Of a stretch of 64,000 nt of DNA, positions 46,101 to 55,148 are shown in pieces (position 1 is the stretch's first letter; every line of letters starts with the position of its first letter). The DNA is from CG2-30-36-16 sp964372115. GTDB lineage: Bacteria; Bacteroidota; Ignavibacteria; Ignavibacteriales; Ignavibacteriaceae. A program made the position numbers and the translations under genes. The stretch lies in contig CAYJPN010000005.1 of the NCBI GenBank assembly GCA_964372115.1, positions 124,001-188,000 on the forward strand, read 5' to 3'. Below the pieces are notes generated by a model. It was not told the origin of the DNA. It ran no database searches and saw nothing but the letters and a program-made list of their open reading frames with translations.

Positions 46101-47698
46101 AAAATTATTTGTCGTAATCGTCCGTATTGTTCCGTATATCTTTCTGTAATAAGAACAATAAGCTCAATTGACTGTTCCCCCCTGTAGTAAATAAATCTAT
46201 GTTCAAAATCTTTTAATATCTTATTGATTCGAAAAAGAATGTTAAAGAGTGATTTATTTAATTTTTCATCATCAAACCGGGGTTCCACAAATATTAGTTG
46301 TTCCTTTGTTTTCGGTTTAACAGCTTCCGAAGCAATTTCTTTTACAGGCTCTATCTTTTCAACAACCTTATCTTCACCTGCCGCACAGAATGTTTTTGAT
46401 TTTGAGAGCCCGATCTTTAGAAGTATTGGACCAATGAAAATATTGAGCGCAACAAGGGCGGTAATAACATTTTTTAGCTCATCACCCAAACCGGGCAGCC
46501 GCTCGGCAATTATGATACCGAGTCCCAAAATCAATCCGCCGATTGACAAAAATCCTAACCAGCCGAATTTTGTAAAATCAACTGCTTCCTTGCTAATTTT
46601 GGATGCCGCAGTTACTCCTAACCAAATAGCAAAAGCCCTTACAATAAAAATAATTCCACCTAAAAGTATTGCAGTGCTTACAGAAATAAAATTTAATGAT
46701 GCGCCGGCTACAGTAAAAAATGTTATAAATATTGGAAGCGCTAATTTTTGCAGAGGGTGATGAAAATTTTCACCGTGCTTTGAAAAATTCTGGACAAAAA
46801 ATCCGGCGGTTATAAAAGCCACAAGTGTTTCAAGGTGCAGTGTTGTCGTCATTTCTGTTCCGAAAACAATAATTGCAATAATAAAAATTAACAACTCGCG
46901 GTTAACATACTTTAAATAAAGGATAATAAATCCGCCCCACACGGCACCGAAAATAACAGAAAATAAAAGTTCCTTACCCAGGTCGATTATTAAATGAACA
47001 TCAAAACCGGCTGTTGGTGTTAATAATGATGTTGAGATAGTAAGTACAACAGCAAGCAAAAGAATAACAACCACATCCTTTACGATGGCGGTACTTAAGA
47101 TTAAATCGATAAATTTTCCTTTTGCCTTTGCTTCATCCGCAACAACAAGAGTAAGTTCAATTGATGTACCGATTGACACGACCGATAATATTAAACCCGC
47201 GGCGAGAATTATCCGCCAATCGGCTCCGTTTAAAAACGGAATAAATGAACTAACAGCGAAGACCGTTGAGGTAATTAAAACAAAAACAATAAAAACTTTA
47301 ATCAGAATAATGAGTGATATTGCTTTAGCCGATTTTTTTATCTCCGCAATTTTAAGCTCCATCCCCGCTATTAATGCGATTACACTGAGGGTTACACCGT
47401 TTACTAAACTTAAATTATCAAGAGTGTTCAAATTAAAAACACGAAGCAAGTCGGTATGCAAAAATATATCCGAGTATGGACCGAAAATCATGCCGATTAA
47501 TAAATACCCGATAACACGCGGAAGTTTTATAATCGAAAGAATTTCGCCGAGAGTAAACGATGCGAGTATTGCAAAACCAAAAGCGATTAGTGTTTTTGGA
47601 TTCACGCCTATTGCGGTATCAACCTGCACCAACTGAATAAATAAAAATATTCCGAAAAGAAGTGAAATTATTATTAACCGGCGGATTACTGCAATCAT
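43187..47698 (-). CDS. CPA-type cation/proton antiporter fused to a large cytosolic helical region and AAA-like ATPase
   Basis: 1503 aa. Residues 1-430 form a CPA2/Kef-type antiporter with about 12-13 membrane segments (KLPRVIGYLLIGMIFGP, STAIVKDVVVILLLA with the conserved Asp). Residues 450-1150 are charged, helical and coiled-coil-like. Residues 1150-1400 are a P-loop ATPase: Walker A GEPGSGKRS (1190-1198), a Walker-B-like KKKIIIAENIHKLF, and a sensor-like FWICTLGKNSW. The C-terminal 100 residues resemble a winged helix (SRDILNFLVSYNLIYQ). The usual TrkA/RCK regulator is absent. ATGA overlaps join it to both neighbours. I know of no described antiporter of this architecture; ATPase-gated ion exchange is an inference. 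Confidence 0.85.
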   Translation of the reverse strand: MIAVIRRLIIISLLFGIFLFIQLVQVDTAIGVNPKTLIAFGFAILASFTLGEILSIIKLPRVIGYLLIGMIFGPYSDIFLHTDLLRVFNLNTLDNLSLVNGVTLSVIALIAGMELKIAEIKKSAKAISLIILIKVFIVFVLITSTVFAVSSFIPFLNGADWRIILAAGLILSVVSIGTSIELTLVVADEAKAKGKFIDLILSTAIVKDVVVILLLAVVLTISTSLLTPTAGFDVHLIIDLGKELLFSVIFGAVWGGFIILYLKYVNRELLIFIIAIIVFGTEMTTTLHLETLVAFITAGFFVQNFSKHGENFHHPLQKLALPIFITFFTVAGASLNFISVSTAILLGGIIFIVRAFAIWLGVTAASKISKEAVDFTKFGWLGFLSIGGLILGLGIIIAERLPGLGDELKNVITALVALNIFIGPILLKIGLSKSKTFCAAGEDKVVEKIEPVKEIASEAVKPKTKEQLIFVEPRFDDEKLNKSLFNILFRINKILKDFEHRFIYYRGEQSIELIVLITERYTEQYGRLRQIILKPGITAQEIKIKLLEAKKEFAKVFIELCEDRKKVEQNILALEPLIDEIFFSLVDLTDGLQPEYLINMEPGWFLTNDDDKWRGKYWKFKLRWVEKIKKLFNRKYISKRKISYRNLAKYYLAGESATEILETVNLVGSERLTTLRKTKSIYEDITKYLDEFEQITINEKDNPAVTAILIDRMTEAHQQIVNELNIYSNDINTTTDEITGRLYYALASPFNRFIDAIKIAGTYKYDHRKYRYSKIFGKSESIKDKALESIRFWVNYYAGFLGLFEKEVYINKINSELNEVVNISLVNISSEINDNLRNVSRQLNNSINKFEGRLEEKKEVNADDIIDFLKESRREHFLNFLEDHIRKLEEIHNSRKLNSLIENLIETFSDIAEELPETIALLEEHDLQLYARLPKLNQLKYVKLRSLSKTFLVKKLPRNIGELNELLVNHLNITIIELKNFITIVNFHINTAIKELENNSVNGKVIAFDLLTSLDEKLLYRVSQLNGQIDRLEQNIDNKIIEKVNDVIAEINELVVHSSILSVDMFMRKEKGKNKFIVKLNHYSNQLAYQVKKHRVMIRRNYRNYFKPSVNEFLESMNLISSDNEISTVDNALFNEEKLKKLPFIYRKLFDGSPLETADFFFGKNEFLREIESAKSDFKNNRVSSTVIIGEPGSGKRSLLNAIRNYVLKDEDYIYHQFLNTLTDKNELLKTISQLMDYKRHLTIEEAILLLNDKSKKKIIIAENIHKLFVRTVDGYEALESFIYLISMTNKNVFWICTLGKNSWHFLDPNFDLSSIFSRKIDPVKYHKEDLKSIVLSRHQATGYNIKFLPDNLKQFRTKLSKSKSYEEDQEKLSLKYFKKLEEYSDGNIISAMYYWLQSIATVKENNIIIKPAKKLNLKYLSVLDNIYHLTIANVIIHGWLTDEEHAQIFNLPIERSRDILNFLVSYNLIYQDQLELYSNKYFLNKFIYKSVETELIRRNIFS

Positions 47699-48939
47699 AA
47701 TTTTTCCACCGTAATTTCGCCTGTATCAACAAGATAATTTTTTGTGGATCTGAATTCGAATAAATTAAAAAATATTGCGGCGGTTAAAACTGCGGTTACC
47801 ACAATAGGAGTGAATTGATTTTGGTAAACGAACATGTAATCTACAATCATTGCACAAACTATCACATCTAAAGGGAGCAGCCCTTTACCTATATTTTCAT
47901 CGAGCATTTTTTTGTCATACGCCGTTTTGTATGCGAGAGCTCCGCCTGCACGTTTGCTGATATATCTTAATAGAATAAAAGCTGTAACAGCAATAGCAGA
48001 ATATGTAAACGAAGCCGGCATCCAGAAATAGCCTGCCATAACAACAACAAGAATAGAAAGGGGGTGAAGAAGCCTGCTAAGCGCTTTTTCGATTTTATCA
48101 CTGACATTTGAAAGATTGCTTAACATTACTCCTAACACAAAGTTCATGTATAAAGGAGAAAAATTAATAAAATAAGCAGCGCCGCTTGTAAAAATTGTTA
48201 TTCCGAGCACGGCAACGAATAGTTTGTTTTCGTCCCCTTCCCTGCCGATAAAAATAAAAAACAATAACCCGATTAACACAGCAAGAAATACGCTGATTAC
48301 AACCCACTCTGTCGGAGTAATTCCAAATTCGCCGCTGGCGCCGATATGAATAAAACCAAAAAGTAAACCGTATATTAAAATGCTAAAATTCAAATTAAAT
48401 AATGTCGCGTTGTGTAATGATTGTGCCAGGGCACCTTTTAGCTCATACTTTTCAATAAGATGATCAATAACAAAGTTAGAACTAAGCGCTCCCATTATTC
48501 CGATTGCATACGACGCGGCGATAATTTCGAGTAGATTTGATCCGTTGAAAAAGAAGTAATAGAATACTCCAAACGCCGCACCTCCGAGTAAAATGAAACC
48601 GGCGATCAACTCGAAAAATGAAAGCCGGACATGCTCCGGTATTGCTTTATGTATCGAGCTAAATTTAAAACGCAGACCATAAATAAAACCAATAATCCCA
48701 ATAGCCGCAGAAATACCTGGGGAAAGTTGGTTTAACATTTCCGCATCGATAAATTGAGGGATACTAAAATTTAATGTTGTCTTTATAAACCCAGCAAACG
48801 CCGGACTTATAATAATGCCGAGAAAAATATACTCGATACCTGAAGGTGTATAATATTTTGTCCTCAGATTATTAAAAATAAGATTTGTACTGATGAAACC
48901 GACGATGAGAATCATCAATAAAATAATTATTGAAGACAT
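47695..48939 (-). CDS. CPA-family antiporter homologue, membrane domain only
   Basis: 414 aa with about 12-13 membrane segments and no cytosolic regulatory domain. It has the overall CPA layout (EYIFLGIIISPAFAGF near the N-terminus, IGIMGALSSNFVIDHL in the core). In the segment matching KD of its neighbour it reads HNATLFNLNFSIL, so the conserved transport Asp seems to be replaced. It may be a non-transporting partner that pairs with the antiporter-ATPase fusion, whose start overlaps its stop (ATGA). CPA antiporters are dimers, which makes a heterodimer plausible. This is the first gene of the operon. Confidence 0.8.
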   Translation of the reverse strand: MSSIIILLMILIVGFISTNLIFNNLRTKYYTPSGIEYIFLGIIISPAFAGFIKTTLNFSIPQFIDAEMLNQLSPGISAAIGIIGFIYGLRFKFSSIHKAIPEHVRLSFFELIAGFILLGGAAFGVFYYFFFNGSNLLEIIAASYAIGIMGALSSNFVIDHLIEKYELKGALAQSLHNATLFNLNFSILIYGLLFGFIHIGASGEFGITPTEWVVISVFLAVLIGLLFFIFIGREGDENKLFVAVLGITIFTSGAAYFINFSPLYMNFVLGVMLSNLSNVSDKIEKALSRLLHPLSILVVVMAGYFWMPASFTYSAIAVTAFILLRYISKRAGGALAYKTAYDKKMLDENIGKGLLPLDVIVCAMIVDYMFVYQNQFTPIVVTAVLTAAIFFNLFEFRSTKNYLVDTGEITVEKL

Positions 48940-49216
48940 ATCAGGCTATCTTCTTTTTTAGTAAATACGCTTCCGAATTTTGTCAACATCTGTCTATCTT
49001 AATTTCCAATATAACTTCTAACATAACATTGCCAAATTTAATAAAAATTGTTAACATTAAAACTGTTAGAGTCGGTAGAATATTTTTGGATTTCTATAAC
49101 ACCTTATCATTAAAGTTCGAGTAATATTTGGCAGAGTATTTAGAAATTGAAAGCAGATCGGAACTTGTCAATAAAATCTGGTAATAGTCTAATTATTTCA
49201 CTTAATGAATCTGTTA

Positions 49217-50323
49217 TTATGTTATTATTTCTTCAGTATCTTTATAAAAATAATGTACTTTGTTATAATCGAAAATAAAGCTCTCTTCAGCTCCATTTTC
49301 TATATCAACATATTCCCTATTTTCAGAAACGAACTGATTGTTTTCAAAAGTAAAATAAACGAGTGTCTGGTTGCCGAGCGGTTCTACAAGGTCTACCGGA
49401 GCACTCAGCGAGACCATACTCTCTTTCTTCAGTGATGAGCTGCCGACTAAAAGATTTTCAGGTCTAATTCCCGCCCAGACTTCTTTCCCCGTAAGGTTTT
49501 CAATTTTTCCAGCTAATTCATTATTCAACGGGAAGGTGAGTTTATTATCAGCGCTGACAAATTTTAGTTCGCCCCGCTTCTCAATTCTTCCTTCAATAAA
49601 ATTCATTGCGGGACTTCCGATGAAGCCGGCTACAAATTTGTTTTTCGGTGAGTGATACAAATTTAACGGGCTGTCTATTTGCTGAATAAGTCCGTCTTTC
49701 ATTATCACAATCTTGTTCCCCATCGTCATTGCCTCTACCTGATCGTGAGTGACGTAGATAATTGTTGCTTGAAGATTTTTATGCAGCCGGGATATCTCCG
49801 TACGCATTTGAACCCGGAGTTTAGCGTCGAGGTTGCTTAGTGGTTCATCAAACAAAAATACTTTTGGATTTCTGACGATTGCACGCCCGACTGCAACTCG
49901 CTGCCGTTGACCGCCTGACAGAGCTTTTGGTTTCCTGTTAAGATAATTTTCAAGTCCGAGAATTTTAGCCGCGTCTTTTACTCTTTTATCAATTTCATTT
50001 TTATCAAGCTTACGCAGTTTCAAACCAAAAGCCATATTTTCAAAAACCGTCATGTGAGGATAAAGCGCATAATTTTGAAAAACCATCGCGATGTCTCTAT
50101 CCTTCGGCGGAAGATTATTCACAAGTTTATTATCAATATAAATTTCACCGTCGGAAATTTCTTCGAGACCGGCAATCATTCTTAGCGTAGTTGTTTTGCC
50201 GCAGCCGGAAGGACCGACAAACACAACGAACTCTTTGTCTTTAATATCGATATTAACCTTGTTAACTGCTATAGTTCCGTCATCGTATTTTTTTGTAACA
50301 TTTTTAATTATTACTTCTGCCAT
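49217..50323 (-). CDS. Sugar ABC transporter ATP-binding protein (UgpC/MsmX/MalK type)
   Basis: 368 aa. The nucleotide-binding domain has Walker A GPSGCGKTT, Q-loop FQNYALYPHMT, signature ALSGGQRQRVAVGRAI, Walker B VFLFDEPLSNLD and switch His in YVTHDQVEAM. The C-terminal third is the OB-fold (TOBE) domain typical of MalK-type ATPases. It energises uptake with the two permeases encoded upstream and is the last gene of the sugar-transport operon, 11 bp after the PPIase gene. MalK-type ATPases may serve several importers. Confidence 0.95.
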   Translation of the reverse strand: MAEVIIKNVTKKYDDGTIAVNKVNIDIKDKEFVVFVGPSGCGKTTTLRMIAGLEEISDGEIYIDNKLVNNLPPKDRDIAMVFQNYALYPHMTVFENMAFGLKLRKLDKNEIDKRVKDAAKILGLENYLNRKPKALSGGQRQRVAVGRAIVRNPKVFLFDEPLSNLDAKLRVQMRTEISRLHKNLQATIIYVTHDQVEAMTMGNKIVIMKDGLIQQIDSPLNLYHSPKNKFVAGFIGSPAMNFIEGRIEKRGELKFVSADNKLTFPLNNELAGKIENLTGKEVWAGIRPENLLVGSSSLKKESMVSLSAPVDLVEPLGNQTLVYFTFENNQFVSENREYVDIENGAEESFIFDYNKVHYFYKDTEEIIT

Positions 50324-50334
50324 CGGTTATCCTT

Positions 50335-52164
50335 CTACGGAATTTCGTTTCTGTTTTTTAATAAATAATACCACTCATAAATCGGAATTGTAATTGGCAA
50401 GGCTGTTATTTTTCCGCCGAAACCAATCAGCCGGTAAGTAAACATATTTACTTCACTCAGTTTTAAATCTTTTATTTTTTGCAGGTCAATTTTTATAGAA
50501 TATTTGTCTGCCAATTTAGCTGTTACACTGTTAAAAAGATAATTCATTTTTGTTAAAGCTATTTCGGTTTTTACTAAGTTTTTGTCTGTTTTTGCCGAAG
50601 CCATTGAATCAATAACTTCTTTTTTATCGAGGATTTTAAAGATTGAATATCCTTCGGGTAAACGGATCGGTCCATAAACTTCTCCTATTTTCATCCCCGC
50701 GGCTATCTCACTTATTTTGCCCGCCGCATTCGCTGTAAAATATCCCCACTCGCCGGCACTTTTTTTTGTGTACTTTCTTTTATTAAATTTTTCAGCGAGC
50801 TCTTTAAAATTTTTTCCTTTATCTATCTCATCTAAAATATTTTTTATGTCGTCAGGGTTGTCGGTTAGTATTTCTCTTATATTGATCTGCAGCCTCTTTT
50901 TTATTTTTGAAGTTGAGTTAATAACGTTTTCAACTTCAGTCTGCGTTATTTTTATTGAGTCGCGGTATGACTGCATCATTGCTTCAGAGAGATAATAATC
51001 GCGCCACAAACCTAAATCGTTTTTTACAGATTCTAATTTATCAAGTTTCCTTTTATAACCTTCAATGGTTATCAGCTCGTCTTCAATAAATTGTTTAACC
51101 GCCGAGTTAAGTACCAATAGTATGTAGTTCGGTTTGAGTGATTTAAGATTTATCTTCTGATACATTAGATAAAAAATAAAATCGTCCAGAGTAAAACTTT
51201 CTTTTTCTATCGTAAAAAAAATGGAAGATAAAATACTTTTGCTTAACAGCTTTCGGACTTTCATCAAATCAACCTCATTTAATTCTAAATTAAATGAAGA
51301 ATCTTGATTGACATTTTTATTATTTTCAATCAAAACATCAGAAAGAGATTTGAATAAAGTTTTAAATAACTCACGGTCGGCTGTTATTTGTTTGCCTCCG
51401 AGACATGAGTCTAAAAAGCTGTCCGCAAGTTTGCGCCTATCTCTTTCCGTAAGCTCAGCGATGACTTTATTTCTAAGTATATAATTGTTTGCGCTTACAG
51501 AAGCGTCGGGTTCATCGCTGATTAATTTAAAGATGAACCAGCCTTTGTCGGTTTTTAGAGGCGCTGTTGACTCATTTATTGCGAGAGAATAAACCGCATC
51601 TTCAATTTTTTCATCGGTAAGGTTTCCCCATGTTATTCTTATTGGTTTTGTGTTTATCGCTCTGTTATTCTTTAAATTAAGTACCGAATCAAAATCAGCA
51701 TTATCAGTCAACGACCGATAAGCATGAAAAATTTTAGAGCTGTCGTCAGAAGCAATTACTTTAACGAATAAAATTTTTCCTGCTCTCAGTTCCCCTATTC
51801 CTATATCTTCGCCGCTGATTTTTATTTTTGATTCAACTTCAAGTTTAAACAACTCGTCCTTTACAAAAAGTCCCTCAAGACTTTTTATAGAATTTTTAAT
51901 TATATCAAGAGTATCAAAACCATGTTCGCGTGCATGAATCGCCCAAAGTTTTTCGGCAATAAGTGAGAAGAGGAATTCATTTTTAATTGAGTCTATATTA
52001 TCGCTTGAATAATTTAGATGTGGCATAAACTCAAAACGATTGCGGAATTCATCCGCAGTAATATTTTCTGCGCCAACTTTCGCAAGAACAGCGCTGCCAT
52101 TTTGCTGCGATAGCCCTTCAACAGCCGATAAAAATATCGTTATAAGAATAAGCCATACTTTCAT
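50335..52164 (-). CDS. SurA/PrsA-like peptidyl-prolyl isomerase (parvulin type)
   Basis: 609 aa from the ATG at 52164, one base after the permease stop, with AAGGAAT as ribosome site; a GTG at 52179 would overlap the permease gene. The signal peptide ends near LSQQ. The long helical chaperone region has two parts resembling rotamase folds; the C-terminal one (about 415-510) shows the parvulin pattern REILTDNPDDIKNILDEI, GEWGYFTANAAGKISEIAAGMKIGEVYGPIRLPEGYSIFKI. It should help fold exported proteins in the periplasm. Its location between a permease and the ATPase gene of a sugar importer is unusual. Confidence 0.85.
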   Translation of the reverse strand: MKVWLILITIFLSAVEGLSQQNGSAVLAKVGAENITADEFRNRFEFMPHLNYSSDNIDSIKNEFLFSLIAEKLWAIHAREHGFDTLDIIKNSIKSLEGLFVKDELFKLEVESKIKISGEDIGIGELRAGKILFVKVIASDDSSKIFHAYRSLTDNADFDSVLNLKNNRAINTKPIRITWGNLTDEKIEDAVYSLAINESTAPLKTDKGWFIFKLISDEPDASVSANNYILRNKVIAELTERDRRKLADSFLDSCLGGKQITADRELFKTLFKSLSDVLIENNKNVNQDSSFNLELNEVDLMKVRKLLSKSILSSIFFTIEKESFTLDDFIFYLMYQKINLKSLKPNYILLVLNSAVKQFIEDELITIEGYKRKLDKLESVKNDLGLWRDYYLSEAMMQSYRDSIKITQTEVENVINSTSKIKKRLQINIREILTDNPDDIKNILDEIDKGKNFKELAEKFNKRKYTKKSAGEWGYFTANAAGKISEIAAGMKIGEVYGPIRLPEGYSIFKILDKKEVIDSMASAKTDKNLVKTEIALTKMNYLFNSVTAKLADKYSIKIDLQKIKDLKLSEVNMFTYRLIGFGGKITALPITIPIYEWYYLLKNRNEIP

Positions 52165-52165
52165 T

Positions 52166-52975
52166 TTATTCCTTAACACTCCCCATCATAATACCTTTCA
52201 TATAATATTTTTGAAGGGCAAGAAAAACTATGATAACCGGCAGAACTGTAATTACAGAACCAGCCATCATTAGTTCGGGATCTTTTGTATGCTCCAACAT
52301 CAAATTAGCAAGCATAACAGGAAGCGTATACATAGAGTCGTCAGTTAATGCAATTAAGGGCCAGAGAAAATCATTCCATGTGCCGAGGAAAGTAAAGATT
52401 GCAAGTGTAGCGAGAACCGGAGTAATAAGCGGAATTATAATTTTTCGGTAAATTGTAAAATCGTTGGCTCCGTCAATGCGGGCTGCTTCAATCAAACTAT
52501 CAGGTATTGAAAGGCAATACTGCCTTATAAGAAATATTCCGAAAATGTTCGCAAGTCCCGGAATTATAATTGCAACATAAGTGTTGATAAATCCCATCCA
52601 CTTAAGCATTAAAAAAAGCGGCAGCATTGTTACCTGTGCCGGAATAATCATTGAACTAAGAAGCATGTTAAACAATTTATCTTTACCGGAAAACTTAAAC
52701 TTGGCAAAAGCATATCCTGCCATTGAGTTGAAGAGCAATGAAATCAAAGTTATCGTTATCGAAAGAAATAGACTATTAAAAAAGTTAACCGCTATACTCA
52801 GCCTGCTGAATAGTGTTTCGTATTGGGTAATAACAAAGACATCGGGGAAAAATCTTGGCGGGAATACACTTGCATGCCCGTCATTCATAAAAGAAGCCGA
52901 AAGCATCCACACAAAAGGAATGAGTGTAATTACCGCAATAAAAATTAAAATAATATAAAGAAGTACTTTTCTCAT
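52166..52975 (-). CDS. Carbohydrate ABC transporter permease (MalG-like)
   Basis: 269 aa from the ATG at 52975, which overlaps the stop of the MalF-like gene (ATGA) and begins a membrane helix; a longer frame to 53080 lies within the MalF-like gene and is not used. There are six membrane segments. The EAA loop is visible as EAARIDGANDFTIYRKIIIPLITP, the site docking with the ATPase. It forms the translocation path with the MalF-like subunit. Length and motif are standard for MalG/UgpE-type permeases. Confidence 0.94.
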   Translation of the reverse strand: MRKVLLYIILIFIAVITLIPFVWMLSASFMNDGHASVFPPRFFPDVFVITQYETLFSRLSIAVNFFNSLFLSITITLISLLFNSMAGYAFAKFKFSGKDKLFNMLLSSMIIPAQVTMLPLFLMLKWMGFINTYVAIIIPGLANIFGIFLIRQYCLSIPDSLIEAARIDGANDFTIYRKIIIPLITPVLATLAIFTFLGTWNDFLWPLIALTDDSMYTLPVMLANLMLEHTKDPELMMAGSVITVLPVIIVFLALQKYYMKGIMMGSVKE

Positions 52976-53856
52976 TTTTCCCGTCTTCCTTTTTGAATTT
53001 GAAATTGAAGAATGGTCCCCGTAAAAATTATCAAAAATAAAACAAAAGCTATTGCAGCCGAGTATCCCATATCCCACCAACGAAATCCTTCCTGGTACAT
53101 ATACTGCACTATGCTCAAAGTTTTGTTAAGCGGACCGCCCTGCGTCATCACGTATGGTTCTGCGAATAACTGGAAGAACCCGATCATTGTAATGATACTT
53201 ATAAAAACTGTGGTGGGCGCTAGCATTGGTATTGTTATAGCTTTAAACTTCTGCCACCCGTTCGCACCTTCAATGGATGCCGCTTCGTACAGTTCTTCCG
53301 GAATGTTTTGCAGACCCGCAATAAAGATTATCATGTTGTATCCGAAGTTTTTCCACACCGCCATCAAAATAATTGCAGGCATTGCCCAGAATGGATCACC
53401 TAACCAATCAATCGGTTTTATCCCGATAAATCCTAAAAAATAATTCAATATGCCAAAGTTCGGGTGATAAATAAACTTCCAAACTATTGCCACCGCAACA
53501 AGCGTTGTTACAACAGGGATAAAATATGAAAGCCGGAAAAGAGATTTGAACTTTGCTAACTTGGAATTAAGTAGAAGCGCTGTACCGAGTGAAAAACCGA
53601 CAGAAAGGGGTGCAGCAACAATTACAAAATAAAAAGTGTTCCCGAGCGCTGTCCAGAAAAGATCATCATTAAAAAGTTTTAAATAGTTACCAAACCCTAT
53701 AAATCGTAGAGTTGAAAAATTGCCAAGTGAATATATATCAAAATCGGTGAAGCTGATAATAAACGCGGCTATAACCGGTATAAAGAAAAACACAAAAATA
53801 GCCGAGAGTGCAGGAGCTAAAAATAGATATACAATTTTAGAACTGCCAAACTTCAT
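52972..53856 (-). CDS. Carbohydrate ABC transporter permease (MalF/UgpA-like)
   Basis: 294 aa from the ATG at 53856, which overlaps the TGA of the binding-protein gene by the ATGA pattern; this favours it over a start at 53883. Six membrane segments are seen. The EAA loop is EELYEAASIEGANGWQKFKAITIPML. Length fits UgpA-type permeases without the large periplasmic insertion of enteric MalF. It is the partner of the downstream MalG-like subunit. Confidence 0.94.
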   Translation of the reverse strand: MKFGSSKIVYLFLAPALSAIFVFFFIPVIAAFIISFTDFDIYSLGNFSTLRFIGFGNYLKLFNDDLFWTALGNTFYFVIVAAPLSVGFSLGTALLLNSKLAKFKSLFRLSYFIPVVTTLVAVAIVWKFIYHPNFGILNYFLGFIGIKPIDWLGDPFWAMPAIILMAVWKNFGYNMIIFIAGLQNIPEELYEAASIEGANGWQKFKAITIPMLAPTTVFISIITMIGFFQLFAEPYVMTQGGPLNKTLSIVQYMYQEGFRWWDMGYSAAIAFVLFLIIFTGTILQFQIQKGRREK

Positions 53857-55148
53857 TTTACACCCCGCTTTGAAGAAAGCCATCTTCTTTTTTCAAGTAT
53901 CATGTTTGTGTCTTCATCGAGTTTTTTCAACGCTTCATCCGTGGTCATAATTCCGCGCGCTGCAAACTCTGCATATTGCTGCAGCTTAGAATAAACAATC
54001 TGCTCCCACTCGGGCACTTTCGGCATCGGCACCACATTCTGAAGTTGTTCGTAGAATGCTTTCATGTATTTATCATCAATAAGAGATGTATCCTTCCAAG
54101 CTGAAATGACGGAAGGGAGATTGTTAGTTAACCTGTAAACTTTCTTTTGAATAATCGGATCACTTAAAAACTCAATGAGTTTCCACGACTCATTTTTGTA
54201 TTTAGAATTTTTAAAAATAACAAGGCTTGAGCCGCCGGCTAACGATACTCCCGGGTACTCATCTTTGTAACCGGGCATTGGCGCTGTTGCCCATTTATCT
54301 GCTAATGGTCCGGACATCCATTTTTTAAACTCAGGAATATTCCAGGGACCTGAGATATAAATTGAAATATAATTATCCGCTAAGGCCTGGTAAACATTAG
54401 TCACCTGCAGCATTCCAAACGGTGTCAGCTTTTCCCGGTGAAATTTAATCAAATAATCAAACGCTTCTTTAAATTCCTTCGAACTAAAATTTCCAAGAGT
54501 GTTATTGTTCTTAAGCAGTTTTGCGTGTGCCTGAAGTCCAAAGATTATAAACGAAGACCATTCATTCGTCGGAATAAAGATAGGAAATTTTTCCGTTCCA
54601 TTTTCCTGATCTTTGATTCTTTTACAAAGCATGTAGAGTTCATCCCAATTTTTCGGGGGATGATTAAAGCCTGCTTTTTCAAAAACATCTTTTCTGTAAA
54701 ACAACAACCGGGTATCCACATACCAGGGGATTCCGTATGTTTTATTTTCGATAACGTTTGTCTCCCATACACCGCTAAAAAAGTTTTCTGGCTTAATATC
54801 GGATGATTGTTTTATATACGGAGATAAATCGACAATAGCATTTAGCGAAACAAATTGCGGAATCCATGTATTGCCGAGTTGGCAAATATCAGGAGTATTA
54901 TCACCGGCAAAAGCCGTAATTAATTTTTCCTGAGCTGCAGTCCATGGTATCTGCTGAACCTTAACCTTTACATCCGGATATTTTTTTTCGAATTCAGCAA
55001 TCAACTGAACTACTTGTTCTGCTTCGCTCCCGAATGCCCAAAATTTAATAACTTTTTTGCCGGTTTCTTCTTTACCGCACGATGAGAGCATAATTAGATA
55101 TAAAAGTGCAGCTAACAGACTAAAATATTTTAAATACTTAATTCTCAT
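53853..55148 (-). CDS. Sugar ABC transporter substrate-binding lipoprotein
   Basis: 431 aa with a lipoprotein signal (LIMLSSC, Cys24). It belongs to the family 1 (MalE/UgpB-like) binding proteins: VIKFWAFGSEAEQVVQLIAEFEKKYPDVKV at the start, DICQLGNTWIPQF and a SGPWNIPEF segment further on. It captures an oligosaccharide in the periplasm for the two permeases. The start overlaps the stop of the glycoamylase-like gene, so uptake and extracellular hydrolysis are co-expressed. The probable ligand is the product of the neighbouring hydrolases. Confidence 0.94.
   Translation of the reverse strand: MRIKYLKYFSLLAALLYLIMLSSCGKEETGKKVIKFWAFGSEAEQVVQLIAEFEKKYPDVKVKVQQIPWTAAQEKLITAFAGDNTPDICQLGNTWIPQFVSLNAIVDLSPYIKQSSDIKPENFFSGVWETNVIENKTYGIPWYVDTRLLFYRKDVFEKAGFNHPPKNWDELYMLCKRIKDQENGTEKFPIFIPTNEWSSFIIFGLQAHAKLLKNNNTLGNFSSKEFKEAFDYLIKFHREKLTPFGMLQVTNVYQALADNYISIYISGPWNIPEFKKWMSGPLADKWATAPMPGYKDEYPGVSLAGGSSLVIFKNSKYKNESWKLIEFLSDPIIQKKVYRLTNNLPSVISAWKDTSLIDDKYMKAFYEQLQNVVPMPKVPEWEQIVYSKLQQYAEFAARGIMTTDEALKKLDEDTNMILEKRRWLSSKRGVK

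Noticed and set aside
46224..47636. Long open frames (178 and 183 codons) on the plus strand opposite the antiporter-ATPase gene
   Set aside because: They are antisense to well-supported membrane segments, have Ser/Thr/Lys-rich composition without any motif, and lack ribosome sites; they arise from the codon bias of the real gene.
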